A stretch of DNA of 64,000 nucleotides from the NCBI GenBank assembly GCA_037903355.1, contig JBAJFE010000023.1, positions 1,612,001 through 1,676,000 on the forward strand, read 5' to 3'. The position numbers were made by a program, and so were the translations under genes. Source of the stretch: Trichuris trichiura. Taxonomy: Eukaryota; Nematoda; Enoplea; Trichinellida; Trichuridae. The notes beneath the pieces were generated by a model, which was given only the letters and a program-made list of their open reading frames with translations, was not told the origin of the DNA and ran no database searches. Positions 1 to 13,249 of the stretch are shown one piece after another (positions within the stretch are counted from its first letter, which is position 1; each line of letters begins with the position of its first letter).

Positions 1-3000
1 CACTTCAATCAGTTACTTTATTACAAGTGGTGCTTGCACCTATGATTCGTCTGAGAGGTTATTTTAAAACAGTCGGGTGCCAGTCAAGGAATTCTGACAA
101 CAGTAATTTGGTTCGGCTGCGGTAGTTCTTCCTGCACCAGTTTTTTCTTGGATGAAGTCTGAAAGCAAAATGATGCACACTGGAAATTTTGCAGCTGCTG
201 ACTTCGGATGGGCAGTGAACGCTTTACGTTGAACGGCATAAATAGCTTCCATTTCTTAACCTCAGTGGCTGAAGTGCACTTTATCCATCGTGAACGTGTG
301 TGACTGTAATCAACTTTGGCCATTTTTCTTTCAACTTTATTCTGTGATTAGTGGGAGAGAAGTTTGTAAGGATATTCCGCCTTCATGAAAATGGAATATG
401 GTTTGGCAAGAAGTACCTTTGATGTTTCTGGTTTGTGAAAGTGGAAGCGCTAGGTTTACAATGCGTCCCTTGACTAGCTGGCTCACTTTCAAGCGTTCAA
501 GTTGTTTTCACACTGTTCAATGGGGTTCGCTGCTCTTCAAACAATAGCTTGAGTTAGAGACAGAAAGTTTGTTACTGGAGATTCAAGCTGTGTTGTGGAC
601 CTTTGACTTTGGATGAAAGCGTAAATTTTATTATTTCGTTGCTTTTGCTCGCGTCGCGTAGTTTTTGATGCATAAGAAAGACATACCGACTACTATGTTG
701 GATGTGCAAAGTGTTGTACGACGTACATGCACTTTGTTGACCATCTTAGAGCACTACGCGTAACAGTAGCAGCTGGTTTGCAATCCTTTCGCTTTCACAA
801 TGGCTTGTTTGCACGTACGTCCTAATACTTTTGAATTATTCTCTATTTGCGTGCCCTGAGCATCCTGGAATATATGCGCAGCAAGATTTGGATTGATAAA
901 AGACATGTGTTTAGGCTTAAGATGCAGACCTTTCCTCTACCTGATGCAGTTAGTGGCTGCTTATCCGACAAGTATAAGTGTGCTCAGATTGCTTCTCCGG
1001 TGTTACTGGTGCGAGTACATTTCGTACCACGAATGAAGACAAAAGATACGGTCATTTTGATACTTCGCTCTCTGCGGCCAGCGTATAGTCTTTCACATGT
1101 CTACTTCTGGCGTTTCCGTTTCGTGGAAACCACTCTGAACATCGGAAGAACTGGGAAAACGGCTTTCAGATCCACAGTTTCTCGAAGTTAAATGTTTTAC
1201 TGCGGACGAATTGTGTCACTCTAAGTGCCTATGTGAACTCCAAGCTTGCTATGGACACGTTGAAATCCTTTTTTTAATATTCAATGCATAGTGGAGTGAA
1301 GGAAACGAAGTGTCGATATTCAAGGGAGTCTGAAATTGAACGTTGTTAAATTCATGTTTTCCAAAAGGCTGAAGCGAAGTGATTTCCTTTAAGGTACGTA
1401 TACAGTAACGATTTGTGTCCTGTATGGTTTTCGACTTTTTCAATGCATCAGTGCTTTGGTAGCACTTGTGTACTAACAAATGTAACTTTCTGTCTGTCGC
1501 TATGGTCCTCAGCTCTTAATATACCTCAACGAATGACCAGACGAGGCACTGCCATGTGTGTCTTAGGGAAAATCAATCAAGCAAGTGCGGAGGAAATAGG
1601 TGCTTTGTCCCAGGCGCTGTTTCCAGTTATGGCTAAGGGTAATGGGTGCCTCAAATTGTTCATCCTGGTCAATTTTGTCACACAAGAGATTGTTTTGATG
1701 GTATTTCTGACTTGGCCGTGCATTAAGGTTCGATTCTTCTGTGATAAATGCGTGAAGCCTTACTGATGCAGAAGCAATAAGAAGTGTGGAGTAATCACAG
1801 TTTGCTGTACGTAAAATTATTGAAGTCTGCTCTTTCGGATTCTAAGACTAATCATAGCGGCAGATATGGCATGAAAGTATTAGCTTCGTTGACGTGGTCA
1901 ATTTTCAATGACCTGATACTGTTCGATGTTGATCGTTTGCTCTGTTACGTTACTACTGACGGCGTATCCGCTTGTGAAACCCATGCTTGTTGTGACCGGA
2001 ACCATGAATTCTGCCCATTCAGTCTGTAACGAACAGAGGACCAGAACGTGACTTAACCTCGACGGTTGCTGATACGTACAACACACCGGAAAGAACGAAA
2101 TTTTACTCAGCGAGAAAGCAGACGAAGACGAACGAAAGTAGCGAGCAGAAAGACGAACTGCCGCACGAGAGCGAAACGAAAGCGAAACTGCCCCAGATCT
2201 CCCTGTACGAGGCACCTAGCGTTCCCTTTGATCCCTTCGTGATAAATGGCCGAGTGACAGGTGACGACATCTGTCACTTACAGCGAAGGTGCCGGAAGGG
2301 CTCGTACAGGAATGATTGATCACTTTCGTTACGGGCCGTTGGGTTGTCTCTTTAGGCGGTCCCTTCTGCAACGGCAACGTCATCGTTTCCGTTACACAGT
2401 CTTTCAACAACCTAGAAGTCCTGGAGGAGTTATTAAACTTTCACAGAAATGTTCGCAGGTGCGGCACTACCATTCCATGAAGATTAAATTCTGCAAGCGC
2501 AGAGACTTGTCGAATGCAGGAAAGTCAGCTGGAGGACAAGCTTGTTTCAGCCATCTCGCCAGCTTCCGCTGTCTAACAAAGAAGCAAAAAAATACGGTCG
2601 TCTTGTCGGCGTATGCTGCTTCCTGATGAATTGTTCAATGTTCACAGAAATGCGCGTGAGCAGGACATCGGTATCTCACGGCAATTAAATTACGATGGCT
2701 AAATGCTCCCTGCAAGTGCCTGAACTCGTCGAATGTTTATTGAGCTTTCAAAAAGTAAGACGGCGGACAAAAGGCGAAACCTTTTCAAGTTTTCACTTTC
2801 TGTAAAAGAGGATGTTTTCATGATGATCAATCGCGTCCAGTCGCGAAAACAAATTCCTCTTTCTCCTTTGGGAGCTTTCACTTTTTTCTTGATCCCGCGA
2901 CTCGTGAATGAATACATTCAGCGCTGTGTCTTGCAGCTGCTTGAATTTTTCCTTCTGAAGTCTTTAGAGAGTGTTTCCATTGCAGGTACGTATGTAAAGG

Positions 3001-3700
3001 TATATGATGTTTCGTATCTTGTACAGTTTCTGAATGCTTTAGTCTCACAGGTTGCCATGCTTTATGGTATGACAACCGTGACAAGATAACGGTAATCGTT
3101 AGAACATGTATTCGTGAAGTTACGAAAGGCTCAAACGGGAGCACTATATCTATTGGGCTTTCAAGTAAGTCAGACAACGTACAAAAGACAAAACTTTTCA
3201 AGTTCTGATATTCAGTAAGAGAGTACGTTATCGTGATGATCCGTCGCATTTTTTCCTTTGAGACCTTCCACTTTTTTCATGATTCCTTGCAGTCGTAAAT
3301 GAGCGCTGCGTCATGCAGCTGCTTGAATTTTAACTAAATTTCCGGGGCTTTGCATTTTGTAATCGTCTGCACCTTTTACAGCACAGGTAAGTGATGTAAA
3401 AGTCCATGTTTCCATGACAGTCAAGGGAGCAGTGGCATAAACGAACTTCGTTTTCTGCTTTAGGACCTTTCAATTTTTCGTGATTCCCTGCAGTCGTAAA
3501 TGAGCGCTGCGTCATACAGCTACTTGAATTTTCATTAAATTTCCGGGTCTTTGCATTTCGCAATCGTCTGAAGTTTTTACAGTACAGGTAAGTGATATAA
3601 AAGTCCATGTTTTCATGACAGTCAAGGGAGCAGTGCCCTAAACGAATTTCGTTTTCTCCTTTAGGACCTTTCACTTTTTTGTGATTGGTTGGTTATTTGC
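1..3700 (+). repeat. Inverted copy of the array modules
   Basis: No gene is recognised. The stretch matches, in reverse orientation, modules found between 8 and 31 kb: about 520-800 matches 8.81-9.06 kb, about 850-1,000 matches 30.70-30.80 kb, about 1,090-1,200 matches 25.07-25.18 kb, about 1,560-1,660 matches 24.7 and 30.2 kb, and about 2,690-2,830 matches 23.1-23.2 kb. The matches are diverged, with indels, and reading frames do not survive across copies. It is read here as a rearranged inverted copy of the array. Its left edge lies outside the window. Confidence 0.7.
3288..3690. repeat. 201-bp tandem duplication
   Basis: A block beginning tgcagtcgtaaatgagcgct at 3,288 repeats at 3,489, a period of 201 bp, with few differences. 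Each copy carries acag|gtaagtgat, which looks like a splice donor. A third, more diverged relative lies just upstream (about 2,900-3,280). No protein is recognised. Confidence 0.8.
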
Positions 3701-3784
3701 TTCTCTGTTATTTCTACCTTAATCTGAACTGGTCAGTTATTTGCAAGAAAAGTAAGTCAGACAACGTACAAAAGTTAGTGTATG

Positions 3785-5345
3785 TAAGTAAAGGGTGATA
3801 ATGATTAGCCCAGTGACGGCGGCGCTGATTGCTCAAGTCTAGGTCAATTCTGATTAGTCAGTTTCCTATTAATGCCCATCATCCATTCAATGGAAACTGT
3901 CTTGCCTCAGCTTTAGTATGAAAACTAATCAGCTGCCGATTAACACCTGTTGTACAGCACTGCGTAGGCTGTAAAAAATGAATAGTATTGAATAGGTTTA
4001 TTGGACGTCTATTATAACTAGTGCATGTAAAACACGGATGAATAGATTGCAGGATAGGATGAACATGGTGCATGATGCAGTGAACATTAATTGCACCGGA
4101 CGAAACGATTAAGCTAAGAATGGTCTCGTCGCTGTCTGACAGTTCAACGTCTTCTGTGTCGTGCAACAGGGTAGAAAAAGAGCACTTTCGAAAAGATTTC
4201 ATAACAGTTTCCGACTTTACTTTGCTGCATGCCTTTATTACGAACTGGTACAGCAAACTGAGCGATGGAGTTCACATTCATCCGCCGGCTCTGTACCTTT
4301 TCTGCCTGTTCGTTATACATTCTTTCCACTCTTCTCGCATGAAGTCTTTGAAGGGCTTATTAATGCAAACGTCCACCGGTTGCAGAACTGATGTAAGTCC
4401 ATCGGGAATCACGGCTGTTTCTATTTTGCATTTCTTTAAATGTGATTTTATTGCTTCAGCTATGTGACTTCAGAATGAGTCGCACACCAGTAAACTTCTG
4501 CTGTTACTGTGCCCAGGTCTTTTTCCCCAGATGTTGTCAACCTACAAGCTCCTACTCTGTTCATCCATGCAGCCGTTCTCGTGAAAGTGGACAAAGGCGC
4601 CAGAAGGAAAATTCTCTTTTGGCCTCCTCTTCCTCTTAAATATGACCATGGACTTCAACTTCATTCCATTAGCCAGGCAGGACAGCACACCACCGTGAAG
4701 TGAGTTCTTTCATGTCTCGTGCTTTTCCCTAGAATAAATTTTGTGGCTTTACTATGTATGGTTCCATTGCCAATAATACCAAAAAATATTGGCGTCTCAT
4801 CCATATTACTGATGTTGCCCAATGGAACCTCATTTCCTCTTGTCAGATTTCTGACATGCCTGGAAATACAGTTTCGTGAGATAGAGCACAGTTTCATTTC
4901 TTCTGTAAAACACCGCTTCGACGTTTGCTTATTTGGAGATCGCGCGCTGCGCTTCTTCAAAAACGATACCTGTAAATATACCGCCGGGATTCACACAGCT
5001 TATCCTCAAAATCCACAGGAGTTTTCCGCGCAACTTTTGTCTTCTGTCTCAGTACGAGGTCGTTCCTTTTCTTGAAAAGGCTGCATCATGCAGTCGTTAC
5101 CGTAAAAGCGTAGGATAAGTATGGGTTGCAGTAGGCCCAGTTCGTCGTTTGATCTCTCATGTCTGTCTTTGTGATGCTCTGTCGCTGTTGCCTTACCCAT
5201 TCTGCCAAACTGTTCCGGCCAAATGCCTCAGCGTCTTGCACGTTTTTTCTTCGGCATCTTCTTCAGCGCCTCTTCCCATTTCCACAACAAAAACGATTGA
5301 AGGTTGACCTCGCTTCGGAAATTACATTCATTTCATGACCGCTGA
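3785..5345 (-). mobile_element. Relic pogo/Tigger (POGK-like) transposon, copy 1
   Basis: Minus-strand fragments of a DDE transposase of the pogo/Tigger superfamily are broken by stops and frameshifts. At 4,961-4,661 the pieces RHVRNLTRGNE, NMDETPIFF and ERTHFTVV match the family, including the first catalytic Asp in DETP. At about 4,400-4,320 a shifted frame reads AVIPDGLTSVLQPVDVCINK, which keeps the last catalytic Asp (PVDV). The N-terminal DNA-binding part (5,300-5,000) is heavily decayed. The outer end near 3,785-3,960 is an inverted copy of 7,150-7,330, which marks the element terminus. It cannot encode a working transposase. Confidence 0.75.
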
Positions 5346-5469
5346 TGACTAGTCACGATTGTCTTGAAAGTTTCGGAGATTAAAGGTTATTATACATATA
5401 ACGGGATATTCACTACGCTATAAAGACAGTTCATTATATAAACTTATAGTCTTGTACCAAGACATCATA

Positions 5470-6180
5470 TTTTTAGGTTTACTGGATGTCTATTACAAAT
5501 ATTATATGTAAAAAACAGATGAATAAATCGTAGAAGAGGATAAACATGGTGCATGACGAGAGCACATTTGTTGCAGGAGACGAAACAGTTAAGCTAAGTA
5601 AGATCTTTCTCACTGTCTGGAACTGCGTCATTTTTTGTCTCGTCTAGCTTATCCTCCAAATCCACATGGATTTTCTGCGCAGTTTTTGTCTTTTGTCTGA
5701 GGACGAAGTCCTTGCTTTTCATGAAACGGCTGCATTATCCAGTCGTTGGGGTAAAGCTGTAGGATAAGTGTGGGTTGCAGTGGGCCCAGTTCAACGTTTC
5801 ATCTCTCTATCTGTCCATGTGAAGATACGGGCGCTCTGTCACTGTTCTCGTACTCATTCTGCCAAACTATTCTCTAGTTTCGAGCGCGAGGCGATGCCTG
5901 AGCGTCTTGGGGATTGTTCCTGGGCATTTTTTCAGGGCTTCTTCCTGTTTTTTCCAATCTATCACAGTCTTTCAGGTAATGCGATATTTCCTCACAGCCT
6001 GTGCATTGTTGCTTTCCTTTGCCATCTTGACCACTTGCAACTTGAATCCAGCATTGTGGTTTTTCCTCGTCATAGCTTTCATGCAGAATGCGCTGAGTAA
6101 AGCTGAAAAATTCCTTCGTTTAGGAAACGTATTCTTCGTTAGTTACATGGTTTCTTCAGTTGCTACCGAGAGCGCGATAC
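5470..6180 (-). mobile_element. Internally deleted relic of the same transposon
   Basis: The part at 5,470-5,630 is a direct repeat of about 4,000-4,140 (the 3' end of copy 1). The part at 5,650-5,960 is a direct repeat of about 5,000-5,300 (its 5' end). The catalytic core between them is missing, so this is a deletion derivative of copy 1. No coding capacity remains. The exact borders are uncertain. Confidence 0.6.
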
Positions 6181-6184
6181 AGAG

Positions 6185-7335
6185 CGACACGCGATAAAGT
6201 TTACACGTATCTTTTTTGAAGAGACGTAGCGTGCGATTTCCAAATAAGCAAAAGTCGAAACGGTGTTTTACAGAAGAAATGAAACTGTGCTCTATCGCAA
6301 GAAATTGCATTTCTAGGCATGTCAGAAATCTGACAAAAGGAAATGAGTTTCTATTGGGCAGCATCGGTAACATAGATGAGAGGTCAATATTTTTCGATAT
6401 GATTGGCAATAGAACCGTGGATAGTAAAGGCACAAAGTTTATTGTAATGAAGGGCACTGGCAATGAAAGAACTCACTTCACGGTGGTGCTATCGCAGCTA
6501 GCTAATGCAGCGAAGCTGAAGCTTGTGGTCATATTTAAAAGGAAATGAAGGCCAAAGGAGGCACTTTTGTCCGCTTTTATGAGAACGGCTGGATGAATGA
6601 ACAGGGTGCGAGATTGTGGATTGACAACATGTGGACAAAAAGGCCTGGGCATAGCATCAACAGAATCATACTGGCGTGAGACTCATTTTGAAGTCACTCG
6701 GCAGAAACAATAAAATCACATTTGAAGGAATATAAAATAAAAACAGCCGTAATCCTCGGTGGGCTTACATCAGTTCTGCAACCGCTGAACGTTTGCATTA
6801 ATAAGATCTTTAAAGACTTTATTATGCGAGAACAGCGGAAAGAATGTATAACAGAGAGCCGGCGGATAAATGTGAGCAGCATCGGTCAATTTGCTGTGCC
6901 AGTTCGCAATAAATGCATGGAGCAAGGTAAAGACGGCAACCGTTATGAAGTCTTTCCAATAGTGCACCATTTCTATCCTGTTTGACGACACAGGAGACGA
7001 TGAACTGCCAGACTGTGATGAAGACCGTTTCGGCCCATGCAATTAATATTCAGTGCATGCGCCATGTTTATCCGCTTCTACAATCTTCATCTGTGTTTTA
7101 CCTGCAACAGTTGTAACAGACGTTGAATAAACCTACTCAATACGATTCATAGCCGATGCAGTGCTGCACAACGCGTTTATCGGGCAACTGATCAGTTTTC
7201 GCGAGAGGCAAGACCGTTTCGATTGAATGGATGATTGGCATTAACCAGTAAACTGACCAGCAAGAATTGACGTAGAGTTGAGAAATCAGCGTCGCCGTCA
7301 CAGGGCCAATGATTACCACCTCATACTTTAGGGGA
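6185..7335 (+). mobile_element. Relic pogo/Tigger (POGK-like) transposon, copy 2
   Basis: Plus-strand transposase remains lie in several frames. The piece at 6,216-6,548 includes RHVRNLTKGNE, FFDMIGNRTVDSKGTK and NERTHFTVVL, ending VVIFKRK. The piece at 6,542-6,680 includes VRFYENGWMNEQG and WTKRPG. The piece at 6,722-6,985 includes GGLTSVLQPLNVCINK. The first Asp motif reads DERS rather than DETP, and the last catalytic Asp is replaced by Asn (PLNV). The 5' DNA-binding region is absent. The right end mirrors the left end of copy 1, so the two copies form a large imperfect palindrome around the deleted copy. Confidence 0.78.
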
Positions 7336-7473
7336 AGGGGGTTCTTATACACTATGATGTAGGTTCTTTTCTTTCACCTAGTGCAATCCTGTACTGTAAA
7401 TTTTCGGCCTCCCGCAGTCCTGTACACCTGCTTTTTCTTAACATACGCTTTCTGCAGCTTACATGCTTTTTCT

Positions 7474-7815
7474 TATCCGCTTTTCTTTACCGTACTGTAC
7501 CCTCCAGCTTACCTGCTTTTCCCTATCCTACGGGACTCTCTCCTTATCCGCTTTTCTTTACCGTACTGTACCCTCCAGCTTACCTGCTTTTCCTTATCCT
7601 ACGGGACTCTCTCCTTATCCGCTTTTCTTTACCGTACTGTACCCTCCAGCTTACCTGCTTTTCCTTATCCTACGGGACTCTCTCCTTATCCGCTTTTCTT
7701 TACCGTACTGTACCCTCCAGCTTACCTGCTTTTCCCTATCCTACGGGACTCCCACCTTAGCCGCTTTTCTTTAATCTACTGTACCCTCCACCTTACCTGC
7801 TTTTCGTTAACTTAG
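7474..7815. repeat. 71-bp minisatellite, about 4.8 copies
   Basis: Units beginning tatccgcttttctttaccg start at 7,474, 7,545, 7,616, 7,687 and 7,758 (the last diverged), a strict 71-bp period with few substitutions. Looser copies of cttacctgctttt continue to about 7,920. Because 71 is not a multiple of three, the long open frames across it are artefacts of periodicity. Confidence 0.95.
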
Positions 7816-8029
7816 CTAGCCCCTAATTTCAAAATGGTCCGTAACATTTCCTTAACCTACTGTTTCCTCCCCCTTACCTGCTTTTTTAACCTAGCTAGCC
7901 CCCCTAAATTCAAAACCAACTCACCGCCAGCGCAGTTATTTTCTTTCCTCCTCAGTTTGCTCCTAAAACTAAACCGCATACTATATCACCTTGTTTGTGG
8001 TGCGTACTCAAAATGTCTGCTGGCAACAC

Positions 8030-8640
8030 ATTCTGGACATTAAGGATGCGTTTGCGACTTGCACCGGCGACGAAATTATTTAACAGTGGAAAAGTTATAA
8101 CGTGCGTACTTACAAAGCAAAGTTCCATTAAAGCCTTTTCAGGTGTCCAATCACTTGAAATTCCGCTCACTTTTGAGTATTACCGTCTGCGACCATAAGC
8201 GGTGAATACATTCAACAATACAAGTTATAACGCGCGTACTTACAAAGCAAGCTTGCATTAAAGCTTTTTCGGGTATTGCGTTATCCAATCACTTGAAATT
8301 CCACTCACATTTGAGTATTACCACCTGCGACCATAAGCGGTGAATACATTCAACAATACAAATAGTTGAATGGTGAATAAATAGAACGTTTGATGAAGCC
8401 CTTACATTCTGGACAACACATCAACCTATACATTCAAGGGATGCATTCGCAACCTGCACCGGCTACCAAATTATTCAAGAGAAGCAACGTTATAACGTAC
8501 TTACCTACAAAACAAGCAGTTATATTAAAGCCTTCTTAGGTACTGCGTTATCCAACCACTTGAAATTACACTCACATTTGAATATTACTGTCTGCAACCA
8601 TTGGATAAGCAATCAACACATTCAACAACACAAATGGTAC
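8030..8640. repeat. About 130-bp repeats, three diverged copies
   Basis: The block gttataacgtgcgtacttac ... accataagcggtgaatacattc appears near 8,091, again from 8,224 (with a 12-bp insertion), and in more diverged form from about 8,480. The sequence ctggacaacacatcaac introduces the third copy at about 8,409 and a fourth at 10,079. No coding content is recognised. Confidence 0.75.
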
Positions 8641-11600
8641 TTGATAGGAAAAATCATTTCCGCTCACAATATCAACGAGAAGTTCATTCAGACGGATGAC
8701 CACCACGCGCGTATCGCAAAGAATTCCAACGTATTCCTACGCACGCGCGAACAGGCATCTTTGAAAGCAAATCGATTCCACGCCAGCTGCCTTTTTTAAG
8801 CACAGTAGTTTACGATGGTCAACAAAAGTGCTTGCAGGTCGTGCAATACCTCATACGTCCAATAAAACAGGCTGTCAGTCTTTCTTGCGGATCAAAAATT
8901 GAGTGACACCAGCAAGCGCGGCAAAATGTCCAAACTTATGTTTTCATCCGAAGTCAAACGTCCATAACACAGCTTAAATCACCAGCAATCAACTTTCTGT
9001 CTATAAATTAAGCTATTGTTTGAAGAGCAAAGAACCCCACTGAATAGTGTGAACGCAACTTGAACGGTTGAAAGTAAGATACCTCGTAAAGGGACGGTTT
9101 AGTTGTTAGCACAGCGTTTCCACCCTTGCAAAAAAACATCGGAACTACTACTTGCCGTGCGATGTTTTAAGTGAATATAAGGGAAGAATCAACTGTTTCG
9201 TAAGAGTAAAGAATTACTTTGAAGCTCAAGGAACATAAGCAACTGACAACTATAAGTAACTGACAAACGACCAACAGTTAAAAACGCTTATAAGCAACAT
9301 AGATCAGGAAAAGAACTCAGATAGAGCAACGTGTTCTGTTTGTATTTGTATCTCTGCCGTCTGGGAAGATACAGTAAACACAATTCGCTTAATTGCCGTA
9401 GGCTTAAATTTACTAAAAAGCTCAAACAATTTGAATATTCTTACACGCGTTCTCATTTTTCAAATCTTTACAGCCCTCCTGACTAGGACTGACAGTGCCT
9501 ACAGCAGAAATTAGAACTTCTCCTTTCAAATTTTCCTAAATAACTGGCGATGTACATTTCCCTATTCGTCCGGAAAAGCCTAAAGACGATGATCCGCGGT
9601 GGACTTACTCCGCGTGGCTTTGCTCTTTGTTGCATAAGACTATCATGGACAATGGTAGCGCGTACTATGATTTTATAAGCGTAAACATTTTCATATGCTT
9701 CACGCGTATACCCAAAAACGTTTTTTTTTAAAGAAAGGTCTGCGTATTGTATTTCGAAACCAGCAGGATCAAGGCATTTCGCTGCATTCTCATTGTAGCC
9801 CTGCCAGCATCAGAAGCATACCAATACCTAAAGTGCTCACAGGATGCAGTATACACTGAAGGTTTAGCGTACGTTTTGCATTGCGGTTTACTGGTGCAAA
9901 AGATCAGCGCTCTTCGTTGCACTACGTGTGCAGCTCAAAAGTACACACACACGTTCTTATCATTTGTAGACACGAGTTACCCATCCGCTGAAAATTCCTT
10001 GGGCCAAAAGAAAGTAACGTGTGCAAATGACGTGTAATTACCGTCGACATACAGGACGCATGCAGAGCCTCTTACATTCTGGACAACACATCAACTAATA
10101 TATTCAAGGGAAACAATTGCGAATTGACTTGCTACCAAACTATTCAGTAGAAGAAAGGTTGTAACGTACCTACCTGCAAAGCAAGCAGTTTCGTCGAAGC
10201 CCTTTCAGACATTGCGTTATCCAACCACCTCAAAGTCCACTGACATTTGAATATTAGTCCGTGGTCATTGGTAAAGCGATGAATACATTCAACAGAACAG
10301 ACGGAGCTCCAGTGTGCTTGATAGGAAAAACAAATTGCGCCCTCAGTTTCGGCAAGACATTCATTGCCAAAGATGAACACGCGCATATGAGACAAAGAAT
10401 TCCAAAGCGTTTCTACGTTCGTGCAAAAATGGCTTTGAGAAAGCGAAACGATTGCAAGCCAGCTGTCATTCTTAACCATGGAGGTCCAAGATGGTCAAAA
10501 GAAAGTGTATGTTGTCGTGAAACACTTTCCACATCCAACATAACAGTCAGTAGGCCTTGGATCAAAAATTGAGCGACGCGTGGAAACGCGGTGAAATAGC
10601 CAACCAATGCACAGCAATCACATTTTTGCCTCTAACTCCAGTCACTGTTCGAAGAGCAGAAAACCCAACCGAACAGAGTGAAAACAAGATAAACGCTTGA
10701 ATTTGGGCCGGCTCGGGAACGGACGCTTTATATGTTAGTAAATCATTTCCACCTCAGCAAATCAGAAACACCTGAGCTACTGATCTCCAAACGAGGTTCA
10801 ATTTTACGAAAGCAGAACAGCCTCACAGCCATATTTTGCTGTAATGTCCAACGCTGATTACTACCAAAGAATTTCACGATGAATAAACTGCGCTTCAACC
10901 ACTGCAGTTAACAAAATCCAAATTATTTTGGCAATTCAAGATAAAGCTTTCACTGGCAGCGCAAGGCTAACAGGTGTAAATTTACAGCTTGCATCATTTT
11001 CCTTTCCGAGCATTGATCCAAAAGAAAATCGATGCGGGAAGGACTACCGCTGCCCAACCAAACTACTGTCAGAACTAGTTGACCAGTAGCCGAATATTTT
11101 AAAACGTACGCTGAGACGAATCGTAGGTGCAAGCAACACTTATAATGAAGTTACCCAATGAAGTGCAGTTGGGTAACATCGAACGATCTTCTTGTGCGCA
11201 CGTGAAGTAGCGCTGAATACATGCCAACGTATGGCCGCTACCTTTGGAGACCGCTACAGGCCATGGACAGTCCCATAGAAAACTATCCGTGACCACACCG
11301 TAAACAAATGCGTATTGCAACAAAAAATAAAATGGAAACTGCTGGCCAGGGGACATTTTCATAGACTTACTGGCGACGAGAGCAATTTTGTTCAAGCCTT
11401 TACGATGAGTGGACATGTAAAAGCATATCTACTTCACACATCTGTATACACAACTGCTGTTTCTCCAGTCATCAAAGTTTAACAGTTTTCCTTCTCGTCC
11501 ACAAGTTGTTCTTCGAAGAACGTTATCGGTCTAGGAAGTTGCGGCTCCTGCAAAGAATGTCCCGATAAAGCACAAGTGTTCCACTCAGAACGCCAAATGC

Positions 11601-13240
11601 CACCAAGATAAAGTTCACTGGAAACCGTTGGTTACATGGGATAATTCAACGGAAAAGTTTTTACTGCTTACGCAAACTTCGAAGTGCCCGCTTTGCAGCT
11701 TGTCGTGCATCCATTGTTGATAGTCTCACGCAGAATCTTACACACAACCTCAAATCACTGCAAATTCAGATGAAAACAAGCGGTGTTACATGACACTGCA
11801 AATGATGAACGATATCAGCAACACATGGACATTACTCGTGTGTTGAAACATCCGCCAAGTTGAAGTACAAATTTTTGGTGCACACTGCAATCCGCCCATT
11901 GATAGAAACACACGATTCTTTGCTGTATGCCACATAACTGTAGCAAACTAAACAATAGCTTAACCTTTTCCTAAACGTGCATCAGGAGAACATCCATGAT
12001 GTTCTACACAGCAAAAGCACAAACGACGTACAGACACCATAAAAACACAACAGGATCGACAAGTGCTATTTCCACTTCTGCTATTCAGCATCTGTTTCAA
12101 GCACACACCATCGCTCCCCCAGCAATATTTTGGCCATTTTCTTTAGTCGACTTCGAGAGAGTTGAGATACAGTAGCAAAGATGATCAACTTCTTGCGACG
12201 ATTCGAAAAGTTCAAGTTTCACAAAATTCTGTTTTTCCTCAACAACACAAAACGGGTCTACTCCAGACTTCAAGCAAGTTTCGCAGTGGAGCAGACGGAC
12301 ATGCTCAAGTCGTGGCGTTTCACGAAGACATGGACGTAGAGAGTTTGATACACCTCTGAACTTTGCGATTCGCCCAACCATTGTTCCCATGGGGAGTAAA
12401 GGAGAACCTCCAATAGTACCGCACACGTTCAAGACCGCGCAGCATACTCGACGATGTCAACAAACAGTAAATAGAAGCGACGTTAAGAAGCACTACGGTC
12501 GACAAAGCTTCAGAGTGGAAAAGTTCATCGATGATATAGAGAGAACAAACACCAATTCCATTCCGCATAGCGTACCTCGTGAAAACTTCGCAAAGCGAGC
12601 AACATAGATGCATCTTCCACGACGATATGCCACTTTCTGCAGATATAACCACTGCAGGAAACAGTTCATTCTAAGCGCTAAACCGTGGAAATCAAGCACT
12701 AGCAGCCTGAACAGTAAATAGTCATCGTTGTCCAGTAGCCACGGGTATAGGTGCTTGCTGAGAGCGCCAAACTGCCTTAACATCCATAATGCTTAATTCA
12801 AAACACTTGGCAGGATCGCCTGACAGCCGTTACAGACAATGAGAAACAGAAGAAAACTTACTCTACTCTTGCCCAAGAACGCTGTTGAGGAAGAACTAAT
12901 TATTCCTTGCAGAACACTCGATAAGCTTGAAACCATAATGCCTCTGCACCTTGACGACTGAAATAGTTGGAAATGTGAAGAAACGGCGGTATCTTGAACA
13001 TCAACGGCAGAAATAAACCTCCGGCAACCATAATGGAAAAGCGTTTAGAGGTTACGTTGGTGTTCAAACGTGAATTTCATCCTCAAGAGAATTTCGAACA
13101 CGTAGTCACAGAATCTTACGAAAGTTCCATTGCTTTATCAAATAGACGGCCAACAAAAACCGGTTTACATGACTCCACGTTATCTCCAAGCCACTGGCTA
13201 GAGATATGGCCATAAACATCACTGCTCAATAGTCAGTCGT
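8641..13240. repeat. Gene-free array DNA with paralogous blocks
   Basis: The block at about 8,400-9,140 is paralogous to 10,070-10,760; both contain a caaagaattccaa stretch, a gatggtcaa stretch and the gaagagca...cc(a)ac segment. The block at about 11,350-11,990 is paralogous to 17,690-18,340 and starts tcatagacttactgg. I see no intact gene, RNA gene or transposase in this interval. Open frames here are at most about 110 codons and are not conserved between paralogues. Confidence 0.6.
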
Positions 13241-13249
13241 TTCACTGGC

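Noticed and set aside
7381..7815. 144-codon plus-strand open frame rich in Leu, Pro and Ser
   Set aside because: It is a by-product of the 71-bp minisatellite, which cycles through all three frames.
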